DNA of 64,000 nucleotides from Agathobacter ruminis (lineage in GTDB: Bacteria; Bacillota; Clostridia; Lachnospirales; Lachnospiraceae). Below are positions 25,932-35,061 of the stretch, one piece after another. The DNA lies in assembly GCF_002735305.1 (NCBI RefSeq), contig NZ_PDYG01000006.1, forward strand, positions 1 through 64,000. The letters run 5' to 3'. A program made the translations under genes and the position numbers. The stretch's first letter is position 1. Each line of letters begins with the position of its first letter. The notes below the pieces were generated by a model, which ran no database searches, was not told the DNA's origin, and saw nothing but the letters and a program-made list of their open reading frames with translations.

Positions 25932-27803
25932 ATGAATTATAAAATGTATGAGGGCGATTATGCGATTCGCGGAACTGTATCTTTAAAGAATGGCGCGGTT
26001 TTTACATTTCTTGGAGAAAAGGAAGACGAATGCAAAATCTGTCTGTCTTCAAAAAAGACAAAAGAAAAAATTATGATTGATGTGCCGGCGGAATATTGCC
26101 GCGGTTCTTTGCGTTCGGTGAAAATTGTCGGATTTCGACCGGCCGATTATGAATATGATTATTATATCAATGGCAAACGAATCCTCGATGAATATGCCAG
26201 AGTCATAACCGGTCGTGAAAAATGGATGGATTTCGGAAGAAAAGAGAAGGATTTTGTTTTATCCGGAGGCTTTTTGAAAGAAAATTTCAACTGGAAGAAT
26301 GATCATTTTCCGGAGCGCAAGCGGGAAGAGCTTGTATTATACAAGCTTCATATGCGTGGGTTTACTATGGACAGGGGCTGTAGCAAAAAGTATGCCGGTA
26401 CGTTCCGTGGTTTACAGGAAAAGATTCCGTATTTAAGCGCACTCGGTGTGACGACATTGGAATGCATGCCGATTTATGAATTCGAAGAAATGACGATCCC
26501 GCAAAAACACGAATTGCCGGATTATGTGAAGTGGAAACCGGCAAAGGAAGACATGATTGCGCCGATTGAGGAGCCAAAGATTTCTACCAAGGTGAATTTT
26601 TGGGGATACGGACCGGGCAATTATTTTGCGGTGAAATCTTCTTATGCATACAATCCGCAAAAGGCGGCCAATGAATTGAAAGCCCTGATTCATGAGCTGC
26701 ACAATCATGATATGGAACTTGTGATGGAAATCTATTTCCCGGAATATACCAATCACAATCTGATTCTTGATGTGCTCAGGTTTTGGGTGCTTGAATATCA
26801 TGTGGATGGATTTCATCTGCTGGGGGACAATCTGCCGATTGTCAGTATCGCAAGTGATGCGGTTTTGTCACGCACCAAATTGTTTTATCTTGGATTTGAT
26901 GCCTATCTGTTTGATCAGAGCCGCCATGAGAATCTGTTTGTATATCGTGACGAATATCAGTATCCGGCGAAAAAAGTATTGAACCATCTGAATGCGGATA
27001 TGACCGAATTCATGGATCAGCAGCGTAAACAAGGTGTTAATTACAGCTATGTGAATTATATAACCGGAAATAACGGCTTCACATTGAATGATTTGTTTAC
27101 TTATAACGATCGCCATAATGAAGCAAACGGAGAGGGCAATGCGGACGGTAATCCGTGGAATTTCAGCAGCAACCAGGGCGTGGAAGGACCTTCCCGCAAG
27201 AAAGGTATACTCAATGCGCGAAAGCGTCAATGGAAAAATGCATGGATTATGCTCCTGACTGCGCAATCTGTTCCACTGATCTGGTCCGGCGATGAATTCA
27301 AAAATTCTCAGGAAGGCAATAATAATGCCTATTGCCAGGATAACGAGATCGGATGGATCAACTGGAAGAAAAACGCACAGAGTCGCCGTGATATTGGCTT
27401 TGTGACCTCTTTATTGCAATTTAGAAAGAATCATCCTGTGATTGCATCAAAGAAGCCTTTTACATTTTCCGATTATAAGACACTTGGAGCACCGGATTTG
27501 TCGCTTCATGGCGTCAATGCATGGATGACGGACTTAAATCCGGGAAATATGGCAATCGGTGTGATGTATTGCGGCGCCTATTCTGCCGATGAAACCAGGA
27601 CAGAAGATGTCTATATTGCTTATAACTTCTTTTCCGGCACAAGTCAGCTGGCTTTGCCAAAATTGTCGGGAGGTCGCAAATGGTATTTGCAGGTAGATAC
27701 GGCTGATATGGACTGTGATTATTATGAGGAGCCGATTCCTGTAAAGAATCTGCAAAAGTTGGAGCTTTCTCCAATGTCAGTAAAAATTTTGATAGGAAAA
27801 TAA
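25932..27803 (+). CDS. GH13 isoamylase/GlgX-like protein lacking catalytic residues
   Basis: Protein of 623 aa related to glycogen-debranching enzymes. The N-terminal CBM48-like beta domain covers about 1-130, and the (beta/alpha)8 barrel follows (YKLHMRGFT, YAGTFRGLQEKIPYLSALGVTTLECMP). Fingerprints of GlgX/isoamylase are clear (NGFTLNDLFTYNDRHNEANGEGN, GNNNAYCQDNEIGWINW). The three catalytic positions are changed: GFRFDLA reads GFHLLGD (nucleophile Asp to Leu), AEPWD reads YLGFD (acid/base Glu to Leu), AHDG reads GNNG (Asp to Asn). Region I (DVVLNH) reads MEIYFPE. The frame is intact over its full length, so a non-catalytic glycan-binding or regulatory role is more likely than decay. ATG 25932 was preferred; ATG 25899 lies beside a TATAAT. 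Confidence 0.85.
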   Translation: MNYKMYEGDYAIRGTVSLKNGAVFTFLGEKEDECKICLSSKKTKEKIMIDVPAEYCRGSLRSVKIVGFRPADYEYDYYINGKRILDEYARVITGREKWMDFGRKEKDFVLSGGFLKENFNWKNDHFPERKREELVLYKLHMRGFTMDRGCSKKYAGTFRGLQEKIPYLSALGVTTLECMPIYEFEEMTIPQKHELPDYVKWKPAKEDMIAPIEEPKISTKVNFWGYGPGNYFAVKSSYAYNPQKAANELKALIHELHNHDMELVMEIYFPEYTNHNLILDVLRFWVLEYHVDGFHLLGDNLPIVSIASDAVLSRTKLFYLGFDAYLFDQSRHENLFVYRDEYQYPAKKVLNHLNADMTEFMDQQRKQGVNYSYVNYITGNNGFTLNDLFTYNDRHNEANGEGNADGNPWNFSSNQGVEGPSRKKGILNARKRQWKNAWIMLLTAQSVPLIWSGDEFKNSQEGNNNAYCQDNEIGWINWKKNAQSRRDIGFVTSLLQFRKNHPVIASKKPFTFSDYKTLGAPDLSLHGVNAWMTDLNPGNMAIGVMYCGAYSADETRTEDVYIAYNFFSGTSQLALPKLSGGRKWYLQVDTADMDCDYYEEPIPVKNLQKLELSPMSVKILIGK

Positions 27804-27804
27804 C

Positions 27805-28425
27805 ATGTATCATCCTTGGAAACATTTTAGAACAATTACAAGACATAAAATTCTGGTGATGCGCGGCTGCTTTCGCATCGGTCTCTATAAGCAGGGACTT
27901 TTGCATGATTTATCCAAATATTCGCTCACGGAATTTTTGCCGGGAGCAAAATATTATCAGGGGACAATGAGTCCAAATAATGCAGAACGTATGGACAAAG
28001 GGGTTTCCCGTGCATGGCTTCACCATAAGGGGCGCAATAAACATCATCTGGAATACTGGATTGACTATATGCAACCGGAAGATAAACCGCTCGATGCGCA
28101 AAAACTTGGAATGGGTGGCATGAAAATGCCAATCCGTTACGTCTGCGAAATGTATGTCGACCGTGTCTGTGCCTCAAAAAACTATCAAAAGGATCAGTAT
28201 ACCGACGAAAGCGCATTGCTGTATTTTTACCGCAGCAAGCCGGCTTATATGATTCATCCGGATACCGCAGCCTTGCTGGAATATCTTTTGACCATGCTCG
28301 CCGTAAAAGGAGAAAAATATACGGAGCATTTTATCAGACACCAGGTTCTTAAATCAAAAATCCCGTATGAAGAGGAAGTATTAATCAATCGAACCAAAGA
28401 ATTAAATTATCAAAATCGCGCCTGA
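27805..28425 (+). CDS. DUF5662 family protein
   Basis: Protein of 206 aa starting 1 nt after the GH13-like stop, hence cotranscribed. It is rich in His, Tyr and Lys, with conserved-looking LLHDLSKYS near residue 32 and WLHHKGRNKHHLEYWIDY near residue 72. The H...HD and HH patterns recall metal-binding HD-type hydrolase sites. I recognise the family as DUF5662, which has no established function. A rho-independent terminator overlaps its stop codon. Confidence 0.8.
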   Translation: MYHPWKHFRTITRHKILVMRGCFRIGLYKQGLLHDLSKYSLTEFLPGAKYYQGTMSPNNAERMDKGVSRAWLHHKGRNKHHLEYWIDYMQPEDKPLDAQKLGMGGMKMPIRYVCEMYVDRVCASKNYQKDQYTDESALLYFYRSKPAYMIHPDTAALLEYLLTMLAVKGEKYTEHFIRHQVLKSKIPYEEEVLINRTKELNYQNRA

Positions 28426-28443
28426 TTTTCGGGCGCTTTTTTG
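28418..28443 (+). terminator. Terminator overlapping the DUF5662 stop codon
   Basis: GCGCC (28418-28422) pairs with GGCGC (28432-28436), followed by six T residues. The stop codon TGA is in the loop. Confidence 0.75.
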
Positions 28444-28547
28444 TTGGAAGCGCTTGCAAGTCGTTGCAGATTTTGATAAGTTAATAATATCTTTTTTGGT
28501 TATTCAATTGTCACGAGTCTGTGACATTTTCCCCGGTAGGAGAATTT

Positions 28548-30071
28548 ATGTACAGTAGAATAAAGACGGCAGCATTGTATGGAATTGCTTCGATTCCGGT
28601 GCTTGTGGAAGTCGATATGAGCCCGGGACTTCCTGTTTTTGATATGGTCGGCAATATATCGACACAGGTGAGGGAAGGAAAAGAACGAATCAGGACAGCA
28701 CTGCATAATCTGGGCGTTTTATTGCCTGCAAAGCGCATTACGGTGAATTTGTCACCGGCAAAAATACGAAAAGATGGAGCGTCCTTTGATTTGCCGATTG
28801 CGCTTGGTGTTTTGAGTGCATTGGGAATGGTAGAGGAAAAACGCCTTGAAGAATATCTCGTAATCGGAGAACTGAATCTGAGCGGAGATCTGCTCCCGGT
28901 GAACGGGGTACTTCCGATTGTCTCGGATGCGATTGCCAGAGGCATTCACAAATTTATCATCCCTTTGTCCAATTGTGCGGAAGCAAATCTGATTGAGGGC
29001 GCAAGTGTTTACGGTTTTTCAAAGCTTGAAGAGGTATTTGTTTTTTTGCAGGGCGGAAACTATGAGCCTTTCGTTGCGATGCAATCGATGGCACAGGAAA
29101 AGCAATATCCGGATTTTCGTGACGTAAACGGACAGCTGTTTTTGCGCAGAGCAGCCGAAATTGCCGCTGCGGGAATGCATAATCTGCTTCTGATCGGACC
29201 TCCCGGTGCAGGAAAGACCATGATTGCGGAACGTATGCCTTCCATTTTGCCGCCACTTACGGCAAAAGAACAGTTGGAAATTTCAAAGATATACAGCATC
29301 AAAGGATTGCTGGCTGAATCGGGCGGACTGTTGCGGGAGCGCCCGTTCCGCAATCCGCATCATACGGTGACCAAAGCGGGATTGACAGGAGGGGGCATGA
29401 ATCTTATGCCAGGAGAAATCTCGCTGGCGCATACCGGCGTATTATTTCTGGATGAATTGACGGAGTTTGATAAAGACACCATTGAAGTGCTTCGGGAACC
29501 GATGGAAGAGAATCAGATTCATATCACAAGGCAAAACGGGACTGTATCTTATCCTTCGGATTTCTTGCTGATGGCGGCGATGAACCCATGTAATTGCGGA
29601 TATTATCCGAATATGCAAAAATGTCGTTGCACGCCGGCTATGCGCAGGCGATATTATGGCAGACTGTCACAGCCGCTCATAGACCGGATTGATCTGTTTG
29701 TGCGGGCTGAACCGTTGTCTTTTGACGATCTGACACAAAAAAAGCAAAATGAATCCTCTGATGCAATTCGGGCGCGTGTAATTGCATGCCATCAGAGACA
29801 ATATGCGCGTTATGAAAATGAAGATTTTTTGCATAACAGTCAGATTCCGGCATCGCGCATCCGGAAATTTTGCGCGCTTTCCACAAATCTGGAAAAAATG
29901 ATGGAGCATATGTTTGAACATTATCAATTTACGGGAAGAACCTATCATAAGATTTTGCGTGTCGCGAGAACCATTGCGGATCTGGACGGAAAAGAACAGA
30001 TTGCGGAAGCACATTTAAAAGAAGCGCTTTGTTACCGGAATCCGGATGAATTTTCGATGGAGGTAGAGTGA
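28548..30071 (+). CDS. yifB: YifB/ComM-family Mg chelatase-like AAA+ ATPase
   Basis: Cytoplasmic AAA+ ATPase of 507 aa. The ChlI-like N-terminal domain (about 1-170) carries the family ribosomal-S5-like fold and motifs (VEVDMSPGLPVFDMVG). Walker A GPPGAGKTM is near residue 214, Walker B VLFLDELTEF near 300, and a Cys-containing NPCNCGYYPNMQKCRC follows. In Gram-negatives the homologue ComM is a branch-migration helicase in transformation. Here the next gene is dprA, also a transformation protein, overlapping by 1 nt. ATG 28548 is preceded by TAGGAG; the longer GTG start at 28521 is not. Confidence 0.93.
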   Translation: MYSRIKTAALYGIASIPVLVEVDMSPGLPVFDMVGNISTQVREGKERIRTALHNLGVLLPAKRITVNLSPAKIRKDGASFDLPIALGVLSALGMVEEKRLEEYLVIGELNLSGDLLPVNGVLPIVSDAIARGIHKFIIPLSNCAEANLIEGASVYGFSKLEEVFVFLQGGNYEPFVAMQSMAQEKQYPDFRDVNGQLFLRRAAEIAAAGMHNLLLIGPPGAGKTMIAERMPSILPPLTAKEQLEISKIYSIKGLLAESGGLLRERPFRNPHHTVTKAGLTGGGMNLMPGEISLAHTGVLFLDELTEFDKDTIEVLREPMEENQIHITRQNGTVSYPSDFLLMAAMNPCNCGYYPNMQKCRCTPAMRRRYYGRLSQPLIDRIDLFVRAEPLSFDDLTQKKQNESSDAIRARVIACHQRQYARYENEDFLHNSQIPASRIRKFCALSTNLEKMMEHMFEHYQFTGRTYHKILRVARTIADLDGKEQIAEAHLKEALCYRNPDEFSMEVE

Positions 30072-31156
30072 TGTATCGTTATTGGTTATCGCATCTGACG
30101 GAAATCAGCCCCGGTAAGAAGCTTTATCTTTTGGAACAATTTCATAATGCAAAAGAATTATTTCATACAAGCGAAAAACAGATTATGCAACTTCAGGGAT
30201 TGAGTCAGGCAAACAAAGATATGCTGATTGAATCGCGCAGGAATACCGACTGGCAGCGCCGGTGGAATATATTTTTGGAGTCAGGCCTTGGTTTTGTGAC
30301 ATTGGAGGATGATGCCTTTCCAATTCGTCTTCGGGAAATCGCAAATGCGCCATATTCGATTTTTTATCGCGGGAAATTGCCGGATAATTTGCAATATGCA
30401 GTCGCGGTAGTTGGAGCAAGACAGCGGTCTGCCTATGGTCAGATGGTTGCCCGCATGCTGGGAAATGCACTGGCAAAGGAAAATGTGCCAGTCATCAGCG
30501 GACTTGCGCTTGGAATTGATGCGGATGCACACAAGGGATGTCTGGAAAAGAATGGAAAGACATTTGCGGTGCTCGGGTGCGGTGTTGATGTGATTTATCC
30601 GCGCAGTAACCGTTATCTGTATGAGGAACTGGTGCAAATGGGAGGCGGAATCCTTTCGGAATATCCACCGGGTACGCCTGCGCAGAATTATCATTTTCCG
30701 ATGCGCAATCGCATTATCTCAGCATTGTCAAATTGCATTGTGGTCGTAGAAGCACGAAAAAAGAGTGGCTCACTGATTACGGCAGATTATGCGCTCGAGC
30801 AGGGAAAGGATGTTTATGCTGTGCCTGGACGGGTTGCCGACAGCTTAAGTGAGGGGTGTAATCAACTGATTCATGACGGCTGCGGAATTTATATTTCGGC
30901 GGAAGATTTTTTGAAAGATATCGGAATTTTGAATCATATTTCATTGTCAAAAAGAACGGATTTGAAAAATATACTTGAAAAAGAAGAACGCTTGTTATAT
31001 AGTTTAATCGATTTTACCCCGACAAGTATCGGAGTACTCATGCAAAAAACTTCCTTTTCATTCTCTGATTTGTTGCGATATCTGGAGCAAATGATAGAAA
31101 AAGAAGTAATTGCAGAGTCACCGGCTAATTTTTTTGTTCGGACAAAAATTCTATAA
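30071..31156 (+). CDS. dprA: DNA-processing protein DprA
   Basis: Binds single-stranded DNA and loads RecA during natural transformation; widespread also in non-competent bacteria. 361 aa. An N-terminal helical SAM-like region is followed by the Rossmann DprA domain (VVGARQRSAYGQ, SGLALGIDADAHKG, VLGCGVDVIYPRSN, SEYPPGTPAQNYHFPMRNRIISALS, SGSLITADYALEQGKDVYAVPG). A C-terminal winged-helix domain covers about 295-361 (TPTSIGVLMQKTSFSFSDLLRYLEQM). ATG 30071 overlaps the yifB stop (TGATG). Confidence 0.95.
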   Translation: MYRYWLSHLTEISPGKKLYLLEQFHNAKELFHTSEKQIMQLQGLSQANKDMLIESRRNTDWQRRWNIFLESGLGFVTLEDDAFPIRLREIANAPYSIFYRGKLPDNLQYAVAVVGARQRSAYGQMVARMLGNALAKENVPVISGLALGIDADAHKGCLEKNGKTFAVLGCGVDVIYPRSNRYLYEELVQMGGGILSEYPPGTPAQNYHFPMRNRIISALSNCIVVVEARKKSGSLITADYALEQGKDVYAVPGRVADSLSEGCNQLIHDGCGIYISAEDFLKDIGILNHISLSKRTDLKNILEKEERLLYSLIDFTPTSIGVLMQKTSFSFSDLLRYLEQMIEKEVIAESPANFFVRTKIL

Positions 31157-31183
31157 AATTCATGTAAGGATTGGTTTTTATTC

Positions 31184-33253
31184 ATGGCAAAAAATCTTGT
31201 GATCGTAGAGTCACCGGCAAAAGTGAAAACAATTAAAAAGTTTTTGGGCAAGAATTATGAAGTAATGGCATCAAACGGACATGTGCGTGATCTCCCGAAG
31301 AGTCAGCTTGGGTTTGATGCGGAGAATGACTTTGAACCGAAATATATTACCATTCGTGGAAAGGGAGAAGTGCTTGCTGCACTCCGCAAGGAAGTCAAAA
31401 AAGCAGATAAAATCTATCTCGCAACGGACCCTGACCGTGAGGGGGAGGCGATTTCATGGCATCTTTCAAAGGCTTTGAAGCTGGAAGACAAGAAAGTCGC
31501 CCGTATCAGCTTTAATGAAATTACGCAGACGGCGGTAAAGACTTCTTTGAAAAATCCACGCGAGATTGATATGAATCTCGTGGATGCACAACAGGCACGT
31601 CGTATGCTTGACCGTATGGTGGGATATCGTATCAGTCCTTTGATCTGGCAGAAAGTGAAGAGAGGATTATCTGCAGGCCGCGTACAGTCTGTTGCACTTC
31701 GCATCGTCTGTGATCGTGAGGCTGAAATCGATGCATTCATCCCGGAGGAGTATTGGAGCATGGATGCGGTTTTTGCAATCAAAGGGGAAAAGAAACCTGT
31801 TGTTGCAAAACTTGTCTCTGTCAACGGCAATAAATTTGCTGCTTCAAACAAAGAAGAGATGGATCGTATCATAGAGGGCTTAAAGGGTGCCAGCTATCAT
31901 GTTTCTTCTATTAAAAAAGGAGAACGCACCAGAAAGGCACCTCTTCCGTTTACAACCAGTACATTACAGCAGGACGCATCAAAACTTTTGAATTTCCCGA
32001 TTTCAAAGACGATGCGCATCGCTCAGCAGTTATATGAAGGTGTTGATGTCAAGGGTTATGGAACCATCGGTTTGATTACCTATCTGCGTACCGACTCTGT
32101 TCGTATTTCGGATGAGGCAAAGGCATCTGCTGCTGAATTTATTCGTAACACCTATGGGGAAGAATATCATGATGCAACAGTTTCCGGAAAGAATTCCTCC
32201 AATGCACAGGATGCGCATGAGGCGATTCGTCCGTCTGATATCAATCGTATTCCGTCAGATATCAAGGATTCTCTTTCAAGAGATCAGTTTCGTCTGTATC
32301 AGCTGATCTGGCGCAGATTCGCTGCAAGCCAGATGGCAAATGCACAGTATGAAACCACTTCCGTTACGATTTCCGGAGGAAACTGCGAATTCCGTCTGTC
32401 ATCACAACGCGTTCTGTTCGATGGCTTTATGAGTGTTTATGTGGAGTCAGACGAGGCACAGGAAAAGAGCAATACGCTGACAAAGGGATTGACGGAAGAA
32501 TCTGAGTTAATGCTTCAGGAATTCGATCCGCAGCAGCATTTCACACAGCCACCGGCACATTTTACGGAAGCATCCCTGGTAAAGACATTGGAAGAACTCG
32601 GCATTGGTCGTCCAAGTACCTACTCACCGACTATTTCCACGATTCTTGCACGTCGTTATATCACAAAAGAAAATAAGAATCTCTACGTCACAGAGATTGG
32701 AGAAGCAGTCAATAATATTATGAATGAGTTTTTCTCTACCATTGTTGACGAGAATTTTACGGCAAATATGGAAGCACTCCTCGATGGGGTTGCAGAAGGC
32801 CGCGTAGAATGGAAGAGCGTCATTGCAAATTTCTATCCGGATCTGGAAAAAGCGGTTTCCAAAGCGGAGGCAGAACTTGAAAAAGTAGAAATCGCGGATG
32901 AGGTTTCGGATGAGGTATGCGAAGTCTGTGGACGCCAAATGGTCATTAAATATGGTCCCTATGGAAAATTCCTTGCATGTCCGGGATTCCCGGAATGTCG
33001 CAATACCATGCCGTATTTTGAGAAAATCGGTGTTGCCTGCCCGAAGTGCGGCAAGGATGTCGTAATCAAAATGAGCAAAAAGGGCCGTAAATTCTATGGA
33101 TGCATTGATAATCCGAATTGTGATTTCATGTCATGGGCACGCCCTGTGACCGACAAGTGTCCAAAGTGTGGCGGATATATGGTACAAAAGGGCAATAAGA
33201 TTGCCTGTGCTGATGCAGAATGCGGTTTCGTGTTCGAAAAGCAAGAAGACTAA
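31184..33253 (+). CDS. topA: DNA topoisomerase I
   Basis: Type IA topoisomerase that relaxes negative supercoils, 689 aa. The TOPRIM domain begins NLVIVESPAKVKTIKKFLG and contains ATDPDREGEAISWH. The active-site tyrosine is Tyr300 in GLITYLRTDS. The C-terminus has three Cys4 zinc ribbons (CEVCG...CPGFPEC, CPKCG...CIDNPNC, CPKCG...CADAEC). Complete and canonical. In many Clostridia codY or other genes follow; here it is ilvN with its own promoter. The 118 nt to ilvN hold a weak hairpin (33253-33271) and the ilvN promoter. Confidence 0.97.
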   Translation: MAKNLVIVESPAKVKTIKKFLGKNYEVMASNGHVRDLPKSQLGFDAENDFEPKYITIRGKGEVLAALRKEVKKADKIYLATDPDREGEAISWHLSKALKLEDKKVARISFNEITQTAVKTSLKNPREIDMNLVDAQQARRMLDRMVGYRISPLIWQKVKRGLSAGRVQSVALRIVCDREAEIDAFIPEEYWSMDAVFAIKGEKKPVVAKLVSVNGNKFAASNKEEMDRIIEGLKGASYHVSSIKKGERTRKAPLPFTTSTLQQDASKLLNFPISKTMRIAQQLYEGVDVKGYGTIGLITYLRTDSVRISDEAKASAAEFIRNTYGEEYHDATVSGKNSSNAQDAHEAIRPSDINRIPSDIKDSLSRDQFRLYQLIWRRFAASQMANAQYETTSVTISGGNCEFRLSSQRVLFDGFMSVYVESDEAQEKSNTLTKGLTEESELMLQEFDPQQHFTQPPAHFTEASLVKTLEELGIGRPSTYSPTISTILARRYITKENKNLYVTEIGEAVNNIMNEFFSTIVDENFTANMEALLDGVAEGRVEWKSVIANFYPDLEKAVSKAEAELEKVEIADEVSDEVCEVCGRQMVIKYGPYGKFLACPGFPECRNTMPYFEKIGVACPKCGKDVVIKMSKKGRKFYGCIDNPNCDFMSWARPVTDKCPKCGGYMVQKGNKIACADAECGFVFEKQED

Positions 33254-33305
33254 GATGAAAATAATTCATCTGAACGATTTGCAGTGTGACACTTTTAAAC
33301 TTTAC

Positions 33306-33334
33306 TTGACGAAAGATTCATCTAATGATATGAT
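33306..33334 (+). promoter_or_regulatory. ilvN-ilvC promoter
   Basis: TTGACG at 33306-33311, 17 bp, TATGAT at 33329-33334. A short palindrome AGTGT-G-ACACT (33283-33293) lies upstream and shares half-sites with the leuA palindrome at a different spacing. No T-box or leader peptide is evident. Confidence 0.65.
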
Positions 33335-33371
33335 TCAAAAGATGTTATTTTAGAAGAGGATAGATAGATTT

Positions 33372-33869
33372 ATGGAAAGATTAGTTTTATCATTGCTTGT
33401 TGAAAACAATCCGGGTGTTACCAGTCGTATTTCAGGACTCTTTTCGAGAAGAGGATACAATATTGACAGTATTTCTTCCGGTGTAACCGCAGATCCTCGT
33501 TATGAGAGAGTTACGATTGTGACCAGCGGGGATGAGCAGGAACTTGAGCAGATTGAAAAACAACTTTGGAAACTTGAAGATGTCTGCGATATCAAAACAT
33601 TAGAACCGGGCAGCTCAGTATTTGGAGAATTGATGTTTGTCAAGGTTCGTGCTGATGCACTAAATCGTCAGCAGATTGTTACATTGACTGATATTTACAA
33701 CGGAAAAGTGGTTGATGTGGCAAAAGATTCCATGATTGTTCGTGTCTATGGCACACAGGATAAACTTGATACTTTCATAGATTTGTTAGACGGATTTCAG
33801 ATTTTGGAGCTTGCGAGAACAGGTTTGTCAGGACTGACACGCGGCTCTGATGATGTGAAAATGCTTTAA
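33372..33869 (+). CDS. ilvN: Acetolactate synthase small (regulatory) subunit
   Basis: Regulatory subunit of acetohydroxyacid synthase, which gives valine feedback control of the first common step to Ile, Val and Leu. 165 aa. The N-terminal ACT domain (LVENNPGVTSRISGLFSRRGYNIDSISSG) is typical, followed by the second conserved domain (ELMFVKVRA...DGFQILELARTGLSGLTRG). No catalytic-subunit gene (ilvB) is adjacent, which is less common. The ribosome binding site is weak (AGAGGATAGATAGATTT). ilvC follows 45 bp downstream on the same transcript. Confidence 0.95.
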   Translation: MERLVLSLLVENNPGVTSRISGLFSRRGYNIDSISSGVTADPRYERVTIVTSGDEQELEQIEKQLWKLEDVCDIKTLEPGSSVFGELMFVKVRADALNRQQIVTLTDIYNGKVVDVAKDSMIVRVYGTQDKLDTFIDLLDGFQILELARTGLSGLTRGSDDVKML

Positions 33870-33890
33870 AACATGCAAATAATAAAATAA

Positions 33891-34940
<1,050 letters not shown>

Positions 34941-34955
34941 TCCTTATCGAATGAA

Positions 34956-34981
34956 AGGGGCATCGCAAGATGCCCCTATTT
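34956..34981 (+). terminator. Probable terminator after ilvC
   Basis: 9-bp GC-rich stem (34956-34964 with 34969-34977) with a GCAA tetraloop, 15 nt after the ilvC stop. The T tract is interrupted (ATTTGCTTG), so it may be leaky. Confidence 0.6.
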
Positions 34982-34983
34982 GC

Positions 34984-35012
34984 TTGTATTTTTTAACCGA
35001 ATGTGGTTAAAT
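34984..35012 (+). promoter_or_regulatory. Putative leuS promoter overlapped by an inverted repeat
   Basis: TTGTAT at 34984-34989, 17 bp, TTAAAT at 35007-35012. An inverted repeat with 7-bp arms TTTAACC (34992-34998) and GGTTAAA (35005-35011) covers the spacer and -10. No T-box sequence is present, which is notable for a synthetase gene in this group. Confidence 0.4.
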
Positions 35013-35061
35013 GGTTTTTAGTGTATTAAAAAAATAGAAATTGGAATAAAGAGGAACCAAT

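Noticed and set aside
28510-28525. GTCAC/GTGAC hairpin upstream of yifB as terminator or operator
   Set aside because: Only 5-bp arms and no real T tract; too weak to list as a feature.
33254-33371. Possible codY or other small gene after topA, or a T-box before ilvN
   Set aside because: No open frame of use and no GGGTGG-type sequence; only a weak hairpin and a promoter are present.
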